The notes beneath the pieces are model-generated. The model saw only the letters and a program-made list of their open reading frames with translations, did no database searches and was not told the DNA's origin. 38,957 bases of DNA from Thecamonas trahens ATCC 50062. Taxonomy: Eukaryota; Apusozoa; Apusomonadida; Apusomonadidae. A program made the translations under genes and the position numbers. Shown here one piece after another: positions 1 to 9,344 of this stretch (the stretch's first letter is position 1; each line of letters opens with the position of its first letter). The DNA is taken from NCBI RefSeq assembly GCF_000142905.1, contig NW_013657631.1:5360-44316 (forward strand), read 5' to 3'.

Positions 1-1
1 G

Positions 2-1180
2 GGCGCCATGCGGTACACCGCGGACAGTGCCTCCTGTGAGGTGCTGGAGGGACACATCAGCCGGTGTGCTGGGTGTGATTGCGCTGCCGAGTGCGGATGG
101 CCCAGCTGCCTGTCCTGATCTCGTGGTCAGACGACAAGACGATCCGGGTGTGGCATGTTGCGGACGACGGGACGGGCGCCATGCGGTACACCGTGGACAG
201 TGCCTCCTGTGAGGTGCTGAAGGGCCACACCAACGATGTGCGGGGTGTGATTGCGCTGCCGAGTGCGGATGGCCAGCTGCCTGTCCTGGTCTCGTGGTCG
301 TGGGACGACACGATCAGGGTGTGGCATGCTGCGGACGACGGGACGGGCGCCATGCGGTACACCGTGGACAGTGCCTCCTGTGAGGTGCTGGAGGGCCACA
401 CCAAGTATGTGAAGGGTGTGATTGCGCTGACATGTGCGGATGGCCAGCTGCCCGTCCTGGTCTCGTGGTCGTGGGACAACACGATCCGGGTGTGGCATGC
501 TGCGGACGACGGGACGGGCGCCATGCGGTACACCGCGGAAAGTGCCTCCTGCGAGGTGCTGAAGGGCCACACCAGCCTTGTGCGGGGTGTGATTGCGCTG
601 CCGAGTGCGGATGGCCAGCTGCCTATCCTGGTCTCGTGGTCGAGAGACAGGACGATCCGGGTGTGGCATGCTGCGGACGACGGGACAGGCGCCATGCGGT
701 ACACCGCGGACGGTGCCTCCTGTGAGGTGCTGGAGGGCCACACTGACGGTGTGCTGGGTGTGATTGCGCTGCCGAGTGCGGATGGCCAGCTGCCTGTCCT
801 GATCTCGTGGTCAGACGACAAGACGATCCGGGTGTGGCATGTTGCGGACGACGGGACGGGCGCCATGCGGTACACCGCGGACAGGACCTTCTGTGAGGTG
901 CTGGAGGGACACATCAGCCGTGTGCTGGGTGTGATTGCGCTGCCGAGTGCGGATGGCCAGCTGCCGGTCCTGGTCTCGTGGTCGGAAGACAAGACGATCC
1001 GGGTGTGGCATCCTGTGGACGACGGGACGGGCGCCATGCGGTACACCGCAGACAGTGCCTCCTGTGAGGTGCTGGAGGGCCACACCAACCATGCGGAGGG
1101 TGTGATTGCGCTGCCGAGTGCGGATGGCCAGCTGCCCGTCCTGGTCTCCCGCCCATACTCCGGCGAGACGTTCGAGTGGC
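2..1180 (+). repeat. Tandem 171-bp WD40-coding repeat array, seven units
   Basis: The motif gaggtgctg followed by a GGNCAC block occurs at 38, 211, 382, 553, 724, 895 and 1066. The spacing is exactly 171 bases, except 173 for the first interval, which contains two extra bases. Units are almost identical at the DNA level, including synonymous positions. Differences concentrate in the codons after GH and around SWSxDxTIRVWH. This suggests recent duplication or gene conversion. Confidence 0.93.
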
Positions 1181-1511
1181 ACTCCTCCCCACCGGCTACA
1201 CCCTCCACGCCCGCCACCTCTCCTCCTTCTGGCTCCACGCCCGCCGCTTCACCTCCACCCACCCACGCAACAACTCCATCCGCATCACCATTGCCAACCA
1301 CATCGGCCTCTCCATCCCCCACCCCTCCGACCCCAACCGCCTCCTCACCGTATTCTCCAACCGCCCCCCATCATCCTCCGCCGCCACCCATAACACCACC
1401 GCCTTTACTCCCCCGAGCACCACGCCCGCATCCTCGCCGCCGCCAGCATATCCGCAGCCTCCTGCGCCATGGGCCTCACCAGCGGATCGACCGACCAGCA
1501 CCGCCGGATGA
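2..1511 (+). CDS. WD40 repeat protein, 3' part (5' end outside window; frame breaks)
   Basis: The reading frame encodes seven tandem WD40-type units of 57 residues. Each contains GH (blade start), GVIAL, DGQLPVLVSWS and TIRVWH (the WD-like end); the last is degenerate (FEWH). Such units fold as beta-propeller blades and normally bind protein or peptide ligands. The N-terminus lies before the window, so any effector domain (for example NACHT or kinase) cannot be seen. Compared with the other units, the first has one extra G near 65 and one extra C near 110, so two frame changes separate bases 2-64 from the main frame. Near 1171-1183 the frame with C-ending codons moves back by one base; the downstream reading (LLPTGYTLHARHL...) stops at 1511, while the unbroken repeat frame runs to 1626 as Pro/Ser/Thr-rich sequence. 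The last 100 bases lie antisense to a kinase relic, so the true C-terminus is uncertain. It may be a decaying gene or may suffer from assembly errors. Confidence 0.7.
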
Positions 1512-2699
1512 GCCCACAGACAGCGGCGTCCGAATCACCCGCCCTCGCACTAGCAGCGTTGCTGGTGAGGACCTGACGGCCGCCCCCCCATGGCATTGCT
1601 GCCATCAAACGCCGGCGCCCGCATGAGCATCTCGTAGAGGAGCGTGCCAAAGGTGAACATGTCGCCCTCAAACCCTCATCGGCTCCGCGCAGCTGCTCCG
1701 GCGCCATGCACGCCACCGATGGCACCACCGCCGTCGTCCCCCGGTTGCTCTTGATGACCATTCGTCCGCTTTTGTGGTCCACCACCACGTCGTGCCCGCC
1801 ACCCGTGATCGAGTGGACCTCGGCGAGCGCACGCGCCAGCGCCAGCTCGATGCTCAGCGCCCACACGCGGTCGAGGCCCGAGCCCGAGCTCAGCTAACAG
1901 CGGCGTCCGAGCCCGGCCAGCCCGCTTCTGCTCCCGCTGCAACGACCGATCGTGCGGCCGCCCACGAGAAAGGCCTCGGCAGGGAGCTCCTCCAGCGACC
2001 CACAGTCGATGCGCGCGAAGATTACATGTGGCAGCAAGACCTTGGCCATCACCCGCGTGTACCCGCTGAGCGCCATCGGCCCGCCAGCCTCCAACACTGC
2101 CTCCATCTCGCGCCGCGAGGCGACGAGGCCGCCCCCGCGACAATCGCGCAGTAGCAAGCTCACTGAGGGTAGCCGCCAGACTCGTCTGCTCACCGTTGTA
2201 CGGGCCGTAGGCAACAGCCATGTGACGACGACATAGACGACGCGGCGGGTGTAGAGGTCGCGGACTCGTCGTCAACCTCATCCGGCCGCTCGCCATCGAT
2301 GAAGGTCTCGTCGATGCCGCCGCTGACAGCAACGCTGCCGGCGTTCACAGCAAGGCCGTTGTTGGAGCATCCGGTCCACTGATCGGCCGGCAGAACCACA
2401 GTCGCGAGGGCTGATGCAGCTAAGCAGCTCATCGACATCGGCAGTGCACCCACACATCCCTCGGCCGGTGCGAGTTGGTGCTTGGACTCATTGCCGCCAC
2501 GAACATCGGGCAGATGGACAACTTCTCCGATATCTCTGCCACCACGGGGCTGCTTCCTGTGGTTTGCTACGCAGCGGCCTCGTCCCCATCCGTGTAGCAC
2601 CTGCCAGCATCGTACCGCAGAATCGATAGCATAGCCTCGTTGATTTCGAGCTAGAGAGCCATCTCCCGGATTGCCGCCACTGCTACGAGTCGCCTGCAC
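1405..2699 (-). pseudogene. Decayed protein kinase gene (TKL-like relic)
   Basis: On the minus strand, the C-lobe of a protein kinase is readable in pieces. These are a helix-rich part (ALSIELALARALAEVHS) near 1815-1866, CMAPEQL (the APE motif) near 1690-1710, GDMFTFGTLLYEML (equivalent to DVYSFGxLLYE) near 1625-1665 in another frame, and LIRRCWSVDPLVRPM (the conserved CW-x6-RP motif) near 1450-1500. An in-frame TAG at 1894-1896 separates an upstream open part from the C-lobe. A base is missing near 1670-1677, and a run of seven G at 1583-1589 (sense strand) shifts the frame back. The DFG position is not recognisable (KSNRGTTAVV). The upstream part to about 2699 is open in one frame but not recognised; it could be the remnant of an extracellular region. 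A nonsense codon plus two frameshifts and lost catalytic motifs argue for a pseudogene. Its relation to the receptor kinase at 18.5 kb is only by general family. Confidence 0.7.
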
Positions 2700-3099
2700 T
2701 CATGTCGATCCGACCGCCAAAGACAACTATGCCATCACCAAGGCCTCGCGTGCTGTGGCCACGTTGACATTGCCCGCCGCCTCCTCGCTGTCGATCGTGC
2801 CATTCCACCCACCACGACCACGCCGCCATCCGCATCGCCACGCGCAGCGGCCACTCTTCATGTCATCGCCCTCTTGCAACCAACACGCTGTTCCCTCCCA
2901 AGAGCATCCAAGCATACAGCAGCAAAAACTCTAACATCGCCGACAATGCGCCTCGCCCTCCTCATTCAGACCTCGCCATCATCCATCAAATTGTACAGCC
3001 CCATCGGGTCGGTCACCCCCGCCCACCCCCGCGCCCCCCCCCTCCCCCTTTCGCGCACGCGCCCACCCGTCCACCCGCCCGCTCCCGACTCACTTCACC
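2700..3099. other. Intergenic region upstream of the P450 gene
   Basis: I see no convincing gene here. Short open frames on both strands lack the C/G-ending codon pattern of real genes in this window. The left half may still belong to the eroded 5' part of the kinase relic. The right half (3010-3095) is a C-rich tract (cccccc, cccgcccac) directly before the P450 start and probably contains its promoter and 5' leader. Confidence 0.4.
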
Positions 3100-4632
3100 A
3101 TGGTAGTCTCCACAGTTGCCTGGTACCTTCTGTACTTTCTCGCGGCCTACGTGGTCTGGCACGTCCTCATCTGGCCCTGCCTCGTCCTCGTCATCTCACC
3201 CATGCGCGCTCTGCCTGGCCCCACACCGCTACCCGTTGTGGGCACTCTGTACAGGCTGAAGAAAAAGACCAATGGCCAGTCGAACATCCTTGATCTCGTC
3301 AGAGATTGGGTTGCTCGTGATTCACGCATGTACTGTGTGTGGAATGGCCCGCGTCCCGCCGTCGTCCTTTGCCATCCCGACACTATGTCAGTCGTCCTCC
3401 GCTCGTCCGTCTCCGTCTCTAAAGGCGCCGTCTACGACACCATCCGCCCATGGCTCGGCAACGGGCTACTGGTGGCAAGAGGTGCCGCCTGGCATGCGCG
3501 CCGCAAGCTCCTCACCCATGCCTTTCATTTTTCCATTCTCAAGCAATCGCACGACGTCGTTGCCCGCAATGCCGCCATCCTCATCGGCAAGCTCGCAGAC
3601 GCCCGATCTGGTGAGCCTGCCGCCTACCTCGACCTCGCCCCGTTCATCTCGCGCTGCACTCTCGACATCATCTGCGAGGCCGCCATGAACGAAAAGGTCA
3701 ACGTGCAGGACGCTGCCGACTCGCCCTATCTTGCTGCTGTCCACGAGGCCTCTACCCTCATGTTCCAGCGCATCCTTTCGCCGTGGTACGCCCCGGGCTT
3801 CCTCAACGGTCTCCTCTACAAGTTCTCCAAGCTCAAGGTGCAGACCGATGCCGTCCTCGGCACGCTCCATACCTTCACCAACTCGGTCATCGCTTCTCGC
3901 AAGGCGATGCTCGCCGCCCATCCGCTCTCGCCCGATGATGCGCACGTCTTCCTCGATCTTCTCCTCGCCGTCCGCGATGAGGACGGCGCCGGCCTCACCG
4001 ACCGCGAGATTCGTGAAGAGGTTGATACCTTTATGTTTGAGGGCCACGACACCACATCAGCCTCCATTGCCTGGACACTGCATCTTCTCAGTCTCCACCG
4101 CGAGTGGGCCGATGCTGTGTTCAACGAGCTGGCTGCCGCGCCGTCGTTTGCCACCCATACCGCGACGGGGACGGCCACTCCCTGGATCCCGAGCGAGCGC
4201 GAGCTGGGCAGCTTCCGGGCCCTGCACAACGTCATCTGCGAGTCGCACCGCCTCTACCCGCCTGTTCCGTTTGTCTCCAGGCAGACGGCTGAGGACCACG
4301 TCGTGGACGGCTTTCGCATCCCCTCCGGCTCCAACGTCTCGCTCAACATCTATGCTCTGCATCACAACCCGACCGTCTGGCCCGATCCGGAGCGGTTTGA
4401 CCCGTCCCGGTTTGAGAGTCCGCTCTCATCGCCATTTGCACACATCCCGTTCTCGGCCGGCTCGCGCAACTGCATTGGACGCAAGTTTGCTGAGCGTGAG
4501 GTGACCACTCTGGTCGCCGCTGTCGTTGCTGCCTACCACCTCGCCGCCGACCCGCACCACGACCCCTACCCGCGCCCTGATCTTATTCTTCGCCCGGCCA
4601 ACGGTCTCCGCGTCAAACTCACCCCGCGCTGA
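3100..4632 (+). CDS. Cytochrome P450, CYP4-like
   Basis: A 510-residue, intron-free haem-thiolate monooxygenase, the usual length for a microsomal P450. A hydrophobic N-terminal anchor (about residues 5-32) is followed by the proline hinge PGPTPLPVVG, which places it on the ER membrane facing the cytosol. The I-helix oxygen-activation motif EGHDTTS is at about 314-320. The ExxR pair (ESHR) is at 381-384, PERF-type WPDPERFDPSRF follows, and the haem-binding loop FSAGSRNCIGRKFAERE has the ligand Cys at about 458. The EVDTFMFEGHDTTS and RNCIG signatures are those of the CYP4 clan, whose known members mostly omega-hydroxylate fatty acids and related lipids; the substrate here is inference. The start is the ATG in a good context (caccatgg) after a C-rich leader. 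The stop lies 16 bases from the stop of the convergent gene. All key residues are present, so it should be active. Confidence 0.95.
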   Translation: MVVSTVAWYLLYFLAAYVVWHVLIWPCLVLVISPMRALPGPTPLPVVGTLYRLKKKTNGQSNILDLVRDWVARDSRMYCVWNGPRPAVVLCHPDTMSVVLRSSVSVSKGAVYDTIRPWLGNGLLVARGAAWHARRKLLTHAFHFSILKQSHDVVARNAAILIGKLADARSGEPAAYLDLAPFISRCTLDIICEAAMNEKVNVQDAADSPYLAAVHEASTLMFQRILSPWYAPGFLNGLLYKFSKLKVQTDAVLGTLHTFTNSVIASRKAMLAAHPLSPDDAHVFLDLLLAVRDEDGAGLTDREIREEVDTFMFEGHDTTSASIAWTLHLLSLHREWADAVFNELAAAPSFATHTATGTATPWIPSERELGSFRALHNVICESHRLYPPVPFVSRQTAEDHVVDGFRIPSGSNVSLNIYALHHNPTVWPDPERFDPSRFESPLSSPFAHIPFSAGSRNCIGRKFAEREVTTLVAAVVAAYHLAADPHHDPYPRPDLILRPANGLRVKLTPR

Positions 4633-4648
4633 TCTCGCTGCCTGCTCG

Positions 4649-7582
4649 TCACGGCAGCTGCAGCATGTACAACCCGGTGTACGTGTCGAGCAACGCGTAG
4701 CCTCGCTCAAAGTCGGTCGCAGATGGGAGCATGCCGCCCAAACGGAGGAAAAACTGCTGATAGCCCACAAAGCTGAACGGCCAGCCGACTGTCGCCGCAA
4801 GCTCGCCACTGTCGAGGTCGCAGGCAAAGATCATCGGTGAGTCTTGTGCCTGGATCCACCCGCGCGAAGCCGTGAAGAGCGCGTCGACGTTGAGGTTGGC
4901 CTGCGACGGCGCAAACCACTTCCAACTCGGCAAGTTGACGCCCACTGCTCCGGGCCGGACCTCGTACGCCGCAATGCTGGAGCCTTGGCGGGAAACGGCA
5001 GCGTCAATGCCCGACGTCATCGTGTGGAACCGAGGAATCTGCCCGCCGCCGACCGAGCCGACCGAGTAGGCTTCGGCGCCTGCCACGCAGTCGCCGCTCT
5101 GAAGGCACGCCATCGTCCTCGCGCCAGCCAAGCTAAACAGATACGGGCCCTTGGCTCCATCGGTGTAGCCAAAGTAACCGGTCCGCACAAAGACCTGTGC
5201 GCCTGTCGCCACGTTAAAGATGTGCATAGCCGACGAGAGCCGCGACGACGCATGGATGTAAACAAAGCCAAGCGAGTCAAAGACGGCGTTGGAGACGCCA
5301 GTTCCGATCTCGCCGCGGTCGACGTCGGTGAGCGAGGTGTTGAACTCGCGAACAACCTTGGCAGTGGCCGCGTCGATGACGGCTGCGCGGTCACCGACAA
5401 AGACCGCCACAACGCCAAGCTCACCGTCCCAGCCCAGCGAGACTAAAGCGGCGTCCTGAGCTTCACGTACAGTAAACGGCGTCCGGACATGCTCTTTCAC
5501 CGCAAGTGTGCCGAGCTCGATGCGGCGGGCCTCGACGTAGCCGGCCTCATCGTCGGCGAGGACATAGAACTCGGTGGCATCGCGGTAGACATTGCTGTTG
5601 TCGACGTACACCCGGACACCGTCAAGCGACTGCTCTCCCATCAGCACTACTCCGTCGGTCGTCGGCATGTACGCCCGCAGTGTCTCCTTCTCCTCCACCA
5701 CAAACACATCGCCTGATGCGCCCTTGCCCACAAACGACGGCGTGATCGCATACTTGCCGCTCGCGCTCGTCACATTCCAGCGGAATGGCTGTGACTTGCC
5801 CGACGCATACGTCGCAAGCGGCACTGTGGTTGCGGTCACCTCGTACCTGCACGAGGTTGCTGATGTGGCCCAGCATGTGACGGAAATGACGAACGTGTCC
5901 GGCTGCGTCACAGGCACGCTGAGCGTGTTGGTCCCATCCGATGCCTTGGCGAGCGTCTGCTTCACATCGTACGCCGGCGATGCCACTGTCGTTGAGAGCG
6001 AGACGTCACTCGACGACGGCACAACCGAGACCACTAGCGACGCAAACGGGTCGGTGACATCAAACGCGTACTCTTGCCCGGTCCCGCTCTCCTGGCTCGC
6101 AGCGTGTGCCGTGCCGTTGACAAGGTGCAGCGGCTCGTCGGCGAGCCAGACTTCCGGTTTGGCTAGTGCGGAGCCGGGCTCGAGATCGAGCTTAATCACC
6201 TGCGTCTTGCCGTAGTAGTGGTACGGCGGCGTGATGAACCACGCGGTCGTGCCATCATCGGCCATCACAGCCAGCTCGGGATGGCCGGCCGGCTTTTCGA
6301 GGCCGGCCACGGTCAGTCCACGCGCGCTTACCAGCTTTCCCGAGTTGTCGTAGTCAGAGACGACGACAACGCCTTGCGTAGCATCGACGTGGTTTGCGGC
6401 GAGGCCCACAGTCGTCACACCGCCATGGAGCCGTGGGATCATGGCCGGGAACGCCTCGCCCGATACGCCCTCGGGGTAGAGCGCGCCCGATGCCGCAACG
6501 ACGGCAAAGCTTGCTGTCGCGTCGACTGTGAGCGAGCAGAGGCGCCGGTCGTCGCCCACGTGGTACGCGATGTGGAGGAGTATGAGGCTGTCGGAGATGA
6601 TGTGGTTGGCGGTGAGAACAAGGGTAAGATCGTCAGCGCTGACGCCTTTGGCAAGCGCCGCCGCCACGCCCGGACACTGGCTGCCATCGAGCTCGACCTC
6701 GATCATCTCGCACGGCAGCGGCGTGTTGGGATCGATGACCCCGCATTTGGCCGGGAGCGCGTACTTGAACGAGGTCTTGACTCCAGTCTGAGGATAAGTC
6801 CATGGCAGCGAGTAGAAGATGGCGCTGGTAGCGGATGGGCCGAGGCCGGCCACCGAGCGGGTGTCCTTGGGCGAGCCGTAGGCCCGAAAGTGTGCGCCGT
6901 CGGCGAGCGGCTTGGCATCTGGCGAGTAGACGACAGCGTAGTTGAACGTGGTGGTCGAGTCCGGATACGCCGATGCTGTCATTCCCATCTGCAGGACCTG
7001 TCGGCCCCCTGCCAGCGGGCCGGCGTATGATGGTGAGAGATTGGCGTGCTCGTCGACGAGCACGGGGCGGCCGGCCGAGATGGTGGTGGCGTCAAAGACC
7101 AGAGCGCCGTACTTGTCGCAGTCGACGAACCACAGCGGGACCGAAGCGTCAGCGGTCGCCGCCACAAACGCTGCGTTCTTCATGTATGCAACCTGGGGAA
7201 CAGTTCTTGCCGCCTCGGCCAGTGCCGAGTTGTTGACCACGGTGATCAGCTCGAGCGAGCCGGCATCAATGACGGCAATGCCGCCAATCATGGCAATGTG
7301 GATCTCGGGCCGCCCACGTCTGGGCTTGCCCACATACCCCGCTGTGTACACCATCGTCGACTGTTGATATCCCGCCGGCAGAGCAAGCATCACGCTCGTC
7401 TGTGTCCCGTTGGTCACCGGCACCGGCGACGACACGTCTGAAAAACCCTGGCCAACTCCAATGCCCGACAAAAGTGGCTCTCCTTGACGACCGCCGGCAG
7501 TACACGCAGAGCCTGCAAACGCCGCCGCAAACACGACCACGACCACGAACACCAGACGAGCTGATGTGGCATACGACAGCAT
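4649..7582 (-). CDS. Large secreted protein with propeller-like and beta-sandwich regions, unknown function
   Basis: A 977-residue intron-free protein. The ATG at 7582 begins a clear signal peptide (LVFVVVVVFAAAFAGSACT, cleavage near residue 25-30); the frame stays open upstream only through non-ATG codons. There is no second membrane helix, so it is probably secreted. The first half and last third consist of short beta-strand-like segments rich in VVV, GLxxVxxx and aromatic turns (for example VAVFVGDRAAVIDAATAKVVREF), like irregular blades of a WD/NHL-type propeller. A middle region around residues 535-620 (DTFVISVTCWATSATSCRYEVTATT) resembles a PPC-type or bacterial-style beta-sandwich. I recognise no enzyme motif and no named family. 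It shares a divergent intergenic region with NDUFAF5 and is convergent with the P450. Confidence is high that it is a gene, low for any function. Confidence 0.85.
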   Translation of the reverse strand: MLSYATSARLVFVVVVVFAAAFAGSACTAGGRQGEPLLSGIGVGQGFSDVSSPVPVTNGTQTSVMLALPAGYQQSTMVYTAGYVGKPRRGRPEIHIAMIGGIAVIDAGSLELITVVNNSALAEAARTVPQVAYMKNAAFVAATADASVPLWFVDCDKYGALVFDATTISAGRPVLVDEHANLSPSYAGPLAGGRQVLQMGMTASAYPDSTTTFNYAVVYSPDAKPLADGAHFRAYGSPKDTRSVAGLGPSATSAIFYSLPWTYPQTGVKTSFKYALPAKCGVIDPNTPLPCEMIEVELDGSQCPGVAAALAKGVSADDLTLVLTANHIISDSLILLHIAYHVGDDRRLCSLTVDATASFAVVAASGALYPEGVSGEAFPAMIPRLHGGVTTVGLAANHVDATQGVVVVSDYDNSGKLVSARGLTVAGLEKPAGHPELAVMADDGTTAWFITPPYHYYGKTQVIKLDLEPGSALAKPEVWLADEPLHLVNGTAHAASQESGTGQEYAFDVTDPFASLVVSVVPSSSDVSLSTTVASPAYDVKQTLAKASDGTNTLSVPVTQPDTFVISVTCWATSATSCRYEVTATTVPLATYASGKSQPFRWNVTSASGKYAITPSFVGKGASGDVFVVEEKETLRAYMPTTDGVVLMGEQSLDGVRVYVDNSNVYRDATEFYVLADDEAGYVEARRIELGTLAVKEHVRTPFTVREAQDAALVSLGWDGELGVVAVFVGDRAAVIDAATAKVVREFNTSLTDVDRGEIGTGVSNAVFDSLGFVYIHASSRLSSAMHIFNVATGAQVFVRTGYFGYTDGAKGPYLFSLAGARTMACLQSGDCVAGAEAYSVGSVGGGQIPRFHTMTSGIDAAVSRQGSSIAAYEVRPGAVGVNLPSWKWFAPSQANLNVDALFTASRGWIQAQDSPMIFACDLDSGELAATVGWPFSFVGYQQFFLRLGGMLPSATDFERGYALLDTYTGLYMLQLP

Positions 7583-8245
7583 ATGGAAATTCGCTATGTG
7601 GTTGGGCAAAGGTGAACGAGAGGTGGGCTCGCCAACGCAGAAGTCTTGCGCAGTCAGGCACCTGACGACAAGTTAGCTTGCGTATGCAGGTCGCGCCGGT
7701 CGGCGTGCGTGAGCGTGCACACGGTCGATGGACCACCAGCAAGCGGGAGCAATGATCAATCTCGCCGGAGTATGGCACAGAGACGGGCGTCACTCGATTT
7801 TGATGTTGACTCGACCGAGTTGACACGGTGCACGGCCTGGCTGACTTTGGCTTTTGCAGAGACTGATCACCCACCGCTGGCCGATCGACCCATGACAGCC
7901 TCGGCAACAGCGTGGATGAACAACAACCAGCTTGATTCAGCCCCGAGTCCGGCCCCTTCTAGCACCGATCCCGTCCCGCCCATCCTCTCCCGTCGATCCC
8001 GTCCCTCCCATCCCCTCCCGTCGATCTGATCTCGTCCCTCCCATCCCGCCCCACCAATCCCTCTCCGCCGACCCCGCCGTACCCATCCCCCCCCTCTCCC
8101 ACCCACCCGCCACCGCCAATCGGCCAATCCCGCATCGGTCAGTCGCGACACGGCCAATGCGAGCGCGACACGACTCAAACAGAGGCCTCTGCACTCTGAC
8201 GGGCACCTCCACTCACGGCGCACGTGACTCCAAGGCGAGACGACC
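7583..8245. other. Divergent intergenic region with C-rich degenerate repeats
   Basis: This 663-base region separates the secreted-protein gene (-) from NDUFAF5 (+) and must hold both promoters. Between about 7965 and 8110 it contains imperfect repeats of a roughly 30-base C-rich unit (variants of ccgtccctcccatcccctcc ending in cgtcgatc). The short open frames here consist of this low-complexity DNA and are not credible genes. I see no clear TATA box or RNA gene. Confidence 0.55.
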
Positions 8246-9310
8246 ATGTTCACAGGGAGCCTACGACGGATGCTGAGCAGTAGCGCAGGAGTACTTGCTG
8301 GAAGTGGGGCGAGACAGGGCGCGGCGGCGCCGCTTGTGGTCTTCTCAAAGTCGGCCAAGGCGGCTCAGAGGGAGCGGACGGGCGGATGCGGCGAGTTTGG
8401 TGCCTCTCATGCGGTGGATGCTGACTTTCTCAAGCGGGAGCTTGCGGCTGTCATTGATGATCGCATGGATGATGTTCTGAGGGACTTCCCCACCGTGCTG
8501 GACCTTGGATCGGCTGGTGGGGCGCTCTCGCTCCGCCTCGCCGCCCGCAAGGACGTCAATCAGGTCATTGCTGCAGACTCGGCTCAGGCGCTGATGGGCA
8601 GAGATCTGATGCTGGCGCTCGGTCGGGAGCTTCCGAAGGATAGCTCGGATCGACTCTCGTTCATCAACTCGCTGCATCCGCGCATTGAGCACGTGGTCCT
8701 GCCTGAGGCCGAGGACGCCATCGCGTCAACGCTGGGTCGCCACGCACCGTTTGATGCGGTAGTCTCGAACCTTGCACTGCACTGGATGAACGACTTGCCG
8801 GGCGTGCTGAGCCAGATCCTGCACTTGCTCAAGCCTGACGGTCTGTTCTTGGGCACGATGTACGGCGGCGAGACGCTGCGGGAGCTGCGCATTGCGCTGC
8901 AGCTTGCGGAGACCGAGCGCGACGGCGGCATCTCGCCGCATGTCTCGCCGCTCGCCGAGTCGCATGCCGTCGGCAACCTGCTGACGGCCGCCGGCTACTC
9001 GCTCGTCATGGTTGACGTCGACACGGTGACTGTTCACTACGCCGACGCGTTCAAGCTCATGGACGACCTGCAGCTGATGGGCGAGAACAACGCGGTGCTC
9101 TCGTCGCGCGGGTACGTGTCCAAGGACGTGCTGATGGCGGCGGCGGCGATTTACAACGAGCTGTTCTATGACGCCGAGGCTGGCGGCGTCCGCGCCACCT
9201 TTGACGTCCTCAATCTGGTCGGGTGGCGGCCGGACGCGTCGCAGCCGCAGCCGCTGGCGCGCGGCTCGGCAACAGCTTCGCTCAAGGATCTGGGACAGGG
9301 CAGCTCGTAA
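8246..9310 (+). CDS. NDUFAF5: NDUFAF5-like arginine hydroxylase, mitochondrial complex I assembly factor
   Basis: A 354-residue member of the class I methyltransferase fold. The family member NDUFAF5 hydroxylates an arginine of complex I subunit NDUFS7 early in assembly, on the matrix side of the inner membrane. The N-terminus (MFTGSLRRMLSSSAGVLAG) is basic and Ser/Ala-rich, as for a mitochondrial presequence. The S-adenosylmethionine-type glycine motif VLDLGSAGG is at 84-92. The family signatures SNLALHWMNDLPGVL (about 174-188), LKPDGLFLGTMYGGETLRELR and LQLAETERDGGISPHVSP follow, then the C-terminal NLVGW motif. These blocks match the animal protein closely and separate it from generic methyltransferases such as BioC. 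Length agrees with the family (about 345). The start is the ATG after cgacc. Its stop is 34 bases from that of the next, convergent gene. The function assignment rests on strong motif similarity. Confidence 0.93.
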   Translation: MFTGSLRRMLSSSAGVLAGSGARQGAAAPLVVFSKSAKAAQRERTGGCGEFGASHAVDADFLKRELAAVIDDRMDDVLRDFPTVLDLGSAGGALSLRLAARKDVNQVIAADSAQALMGRDLMLALGRELPKDSSDRLSFINSLHPRIEHVVLPEAEDAIASTLGRHAPFDAVVSNLALHWMNDLPGVLSQILHLLKPDGLFLGTMYGGETLRELRIALQLAETERDGGISPHVSPLAESHAVGNLLTAAGYSLVMVDVDTVTVHYADAFKLMDDLQLMGENNAVLSSRGYVSKDVLMAAAAIYNELFYDAEAGGVRATFDVLNLVGWRPDASQPQPLARGSATASLKDLGQGSS

Positions 9311-9344
9311 GGGCCGCGGGTGAGCGCCGTGTGCGCTCGCTCGC

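Noticed and set aside
57-1322. Long minus-strand open frame with repeats
   Set aside because: It is the antisense of the WD40 array; its repeats mirror the coding repeats and its codons lack the C/G third-position bias.
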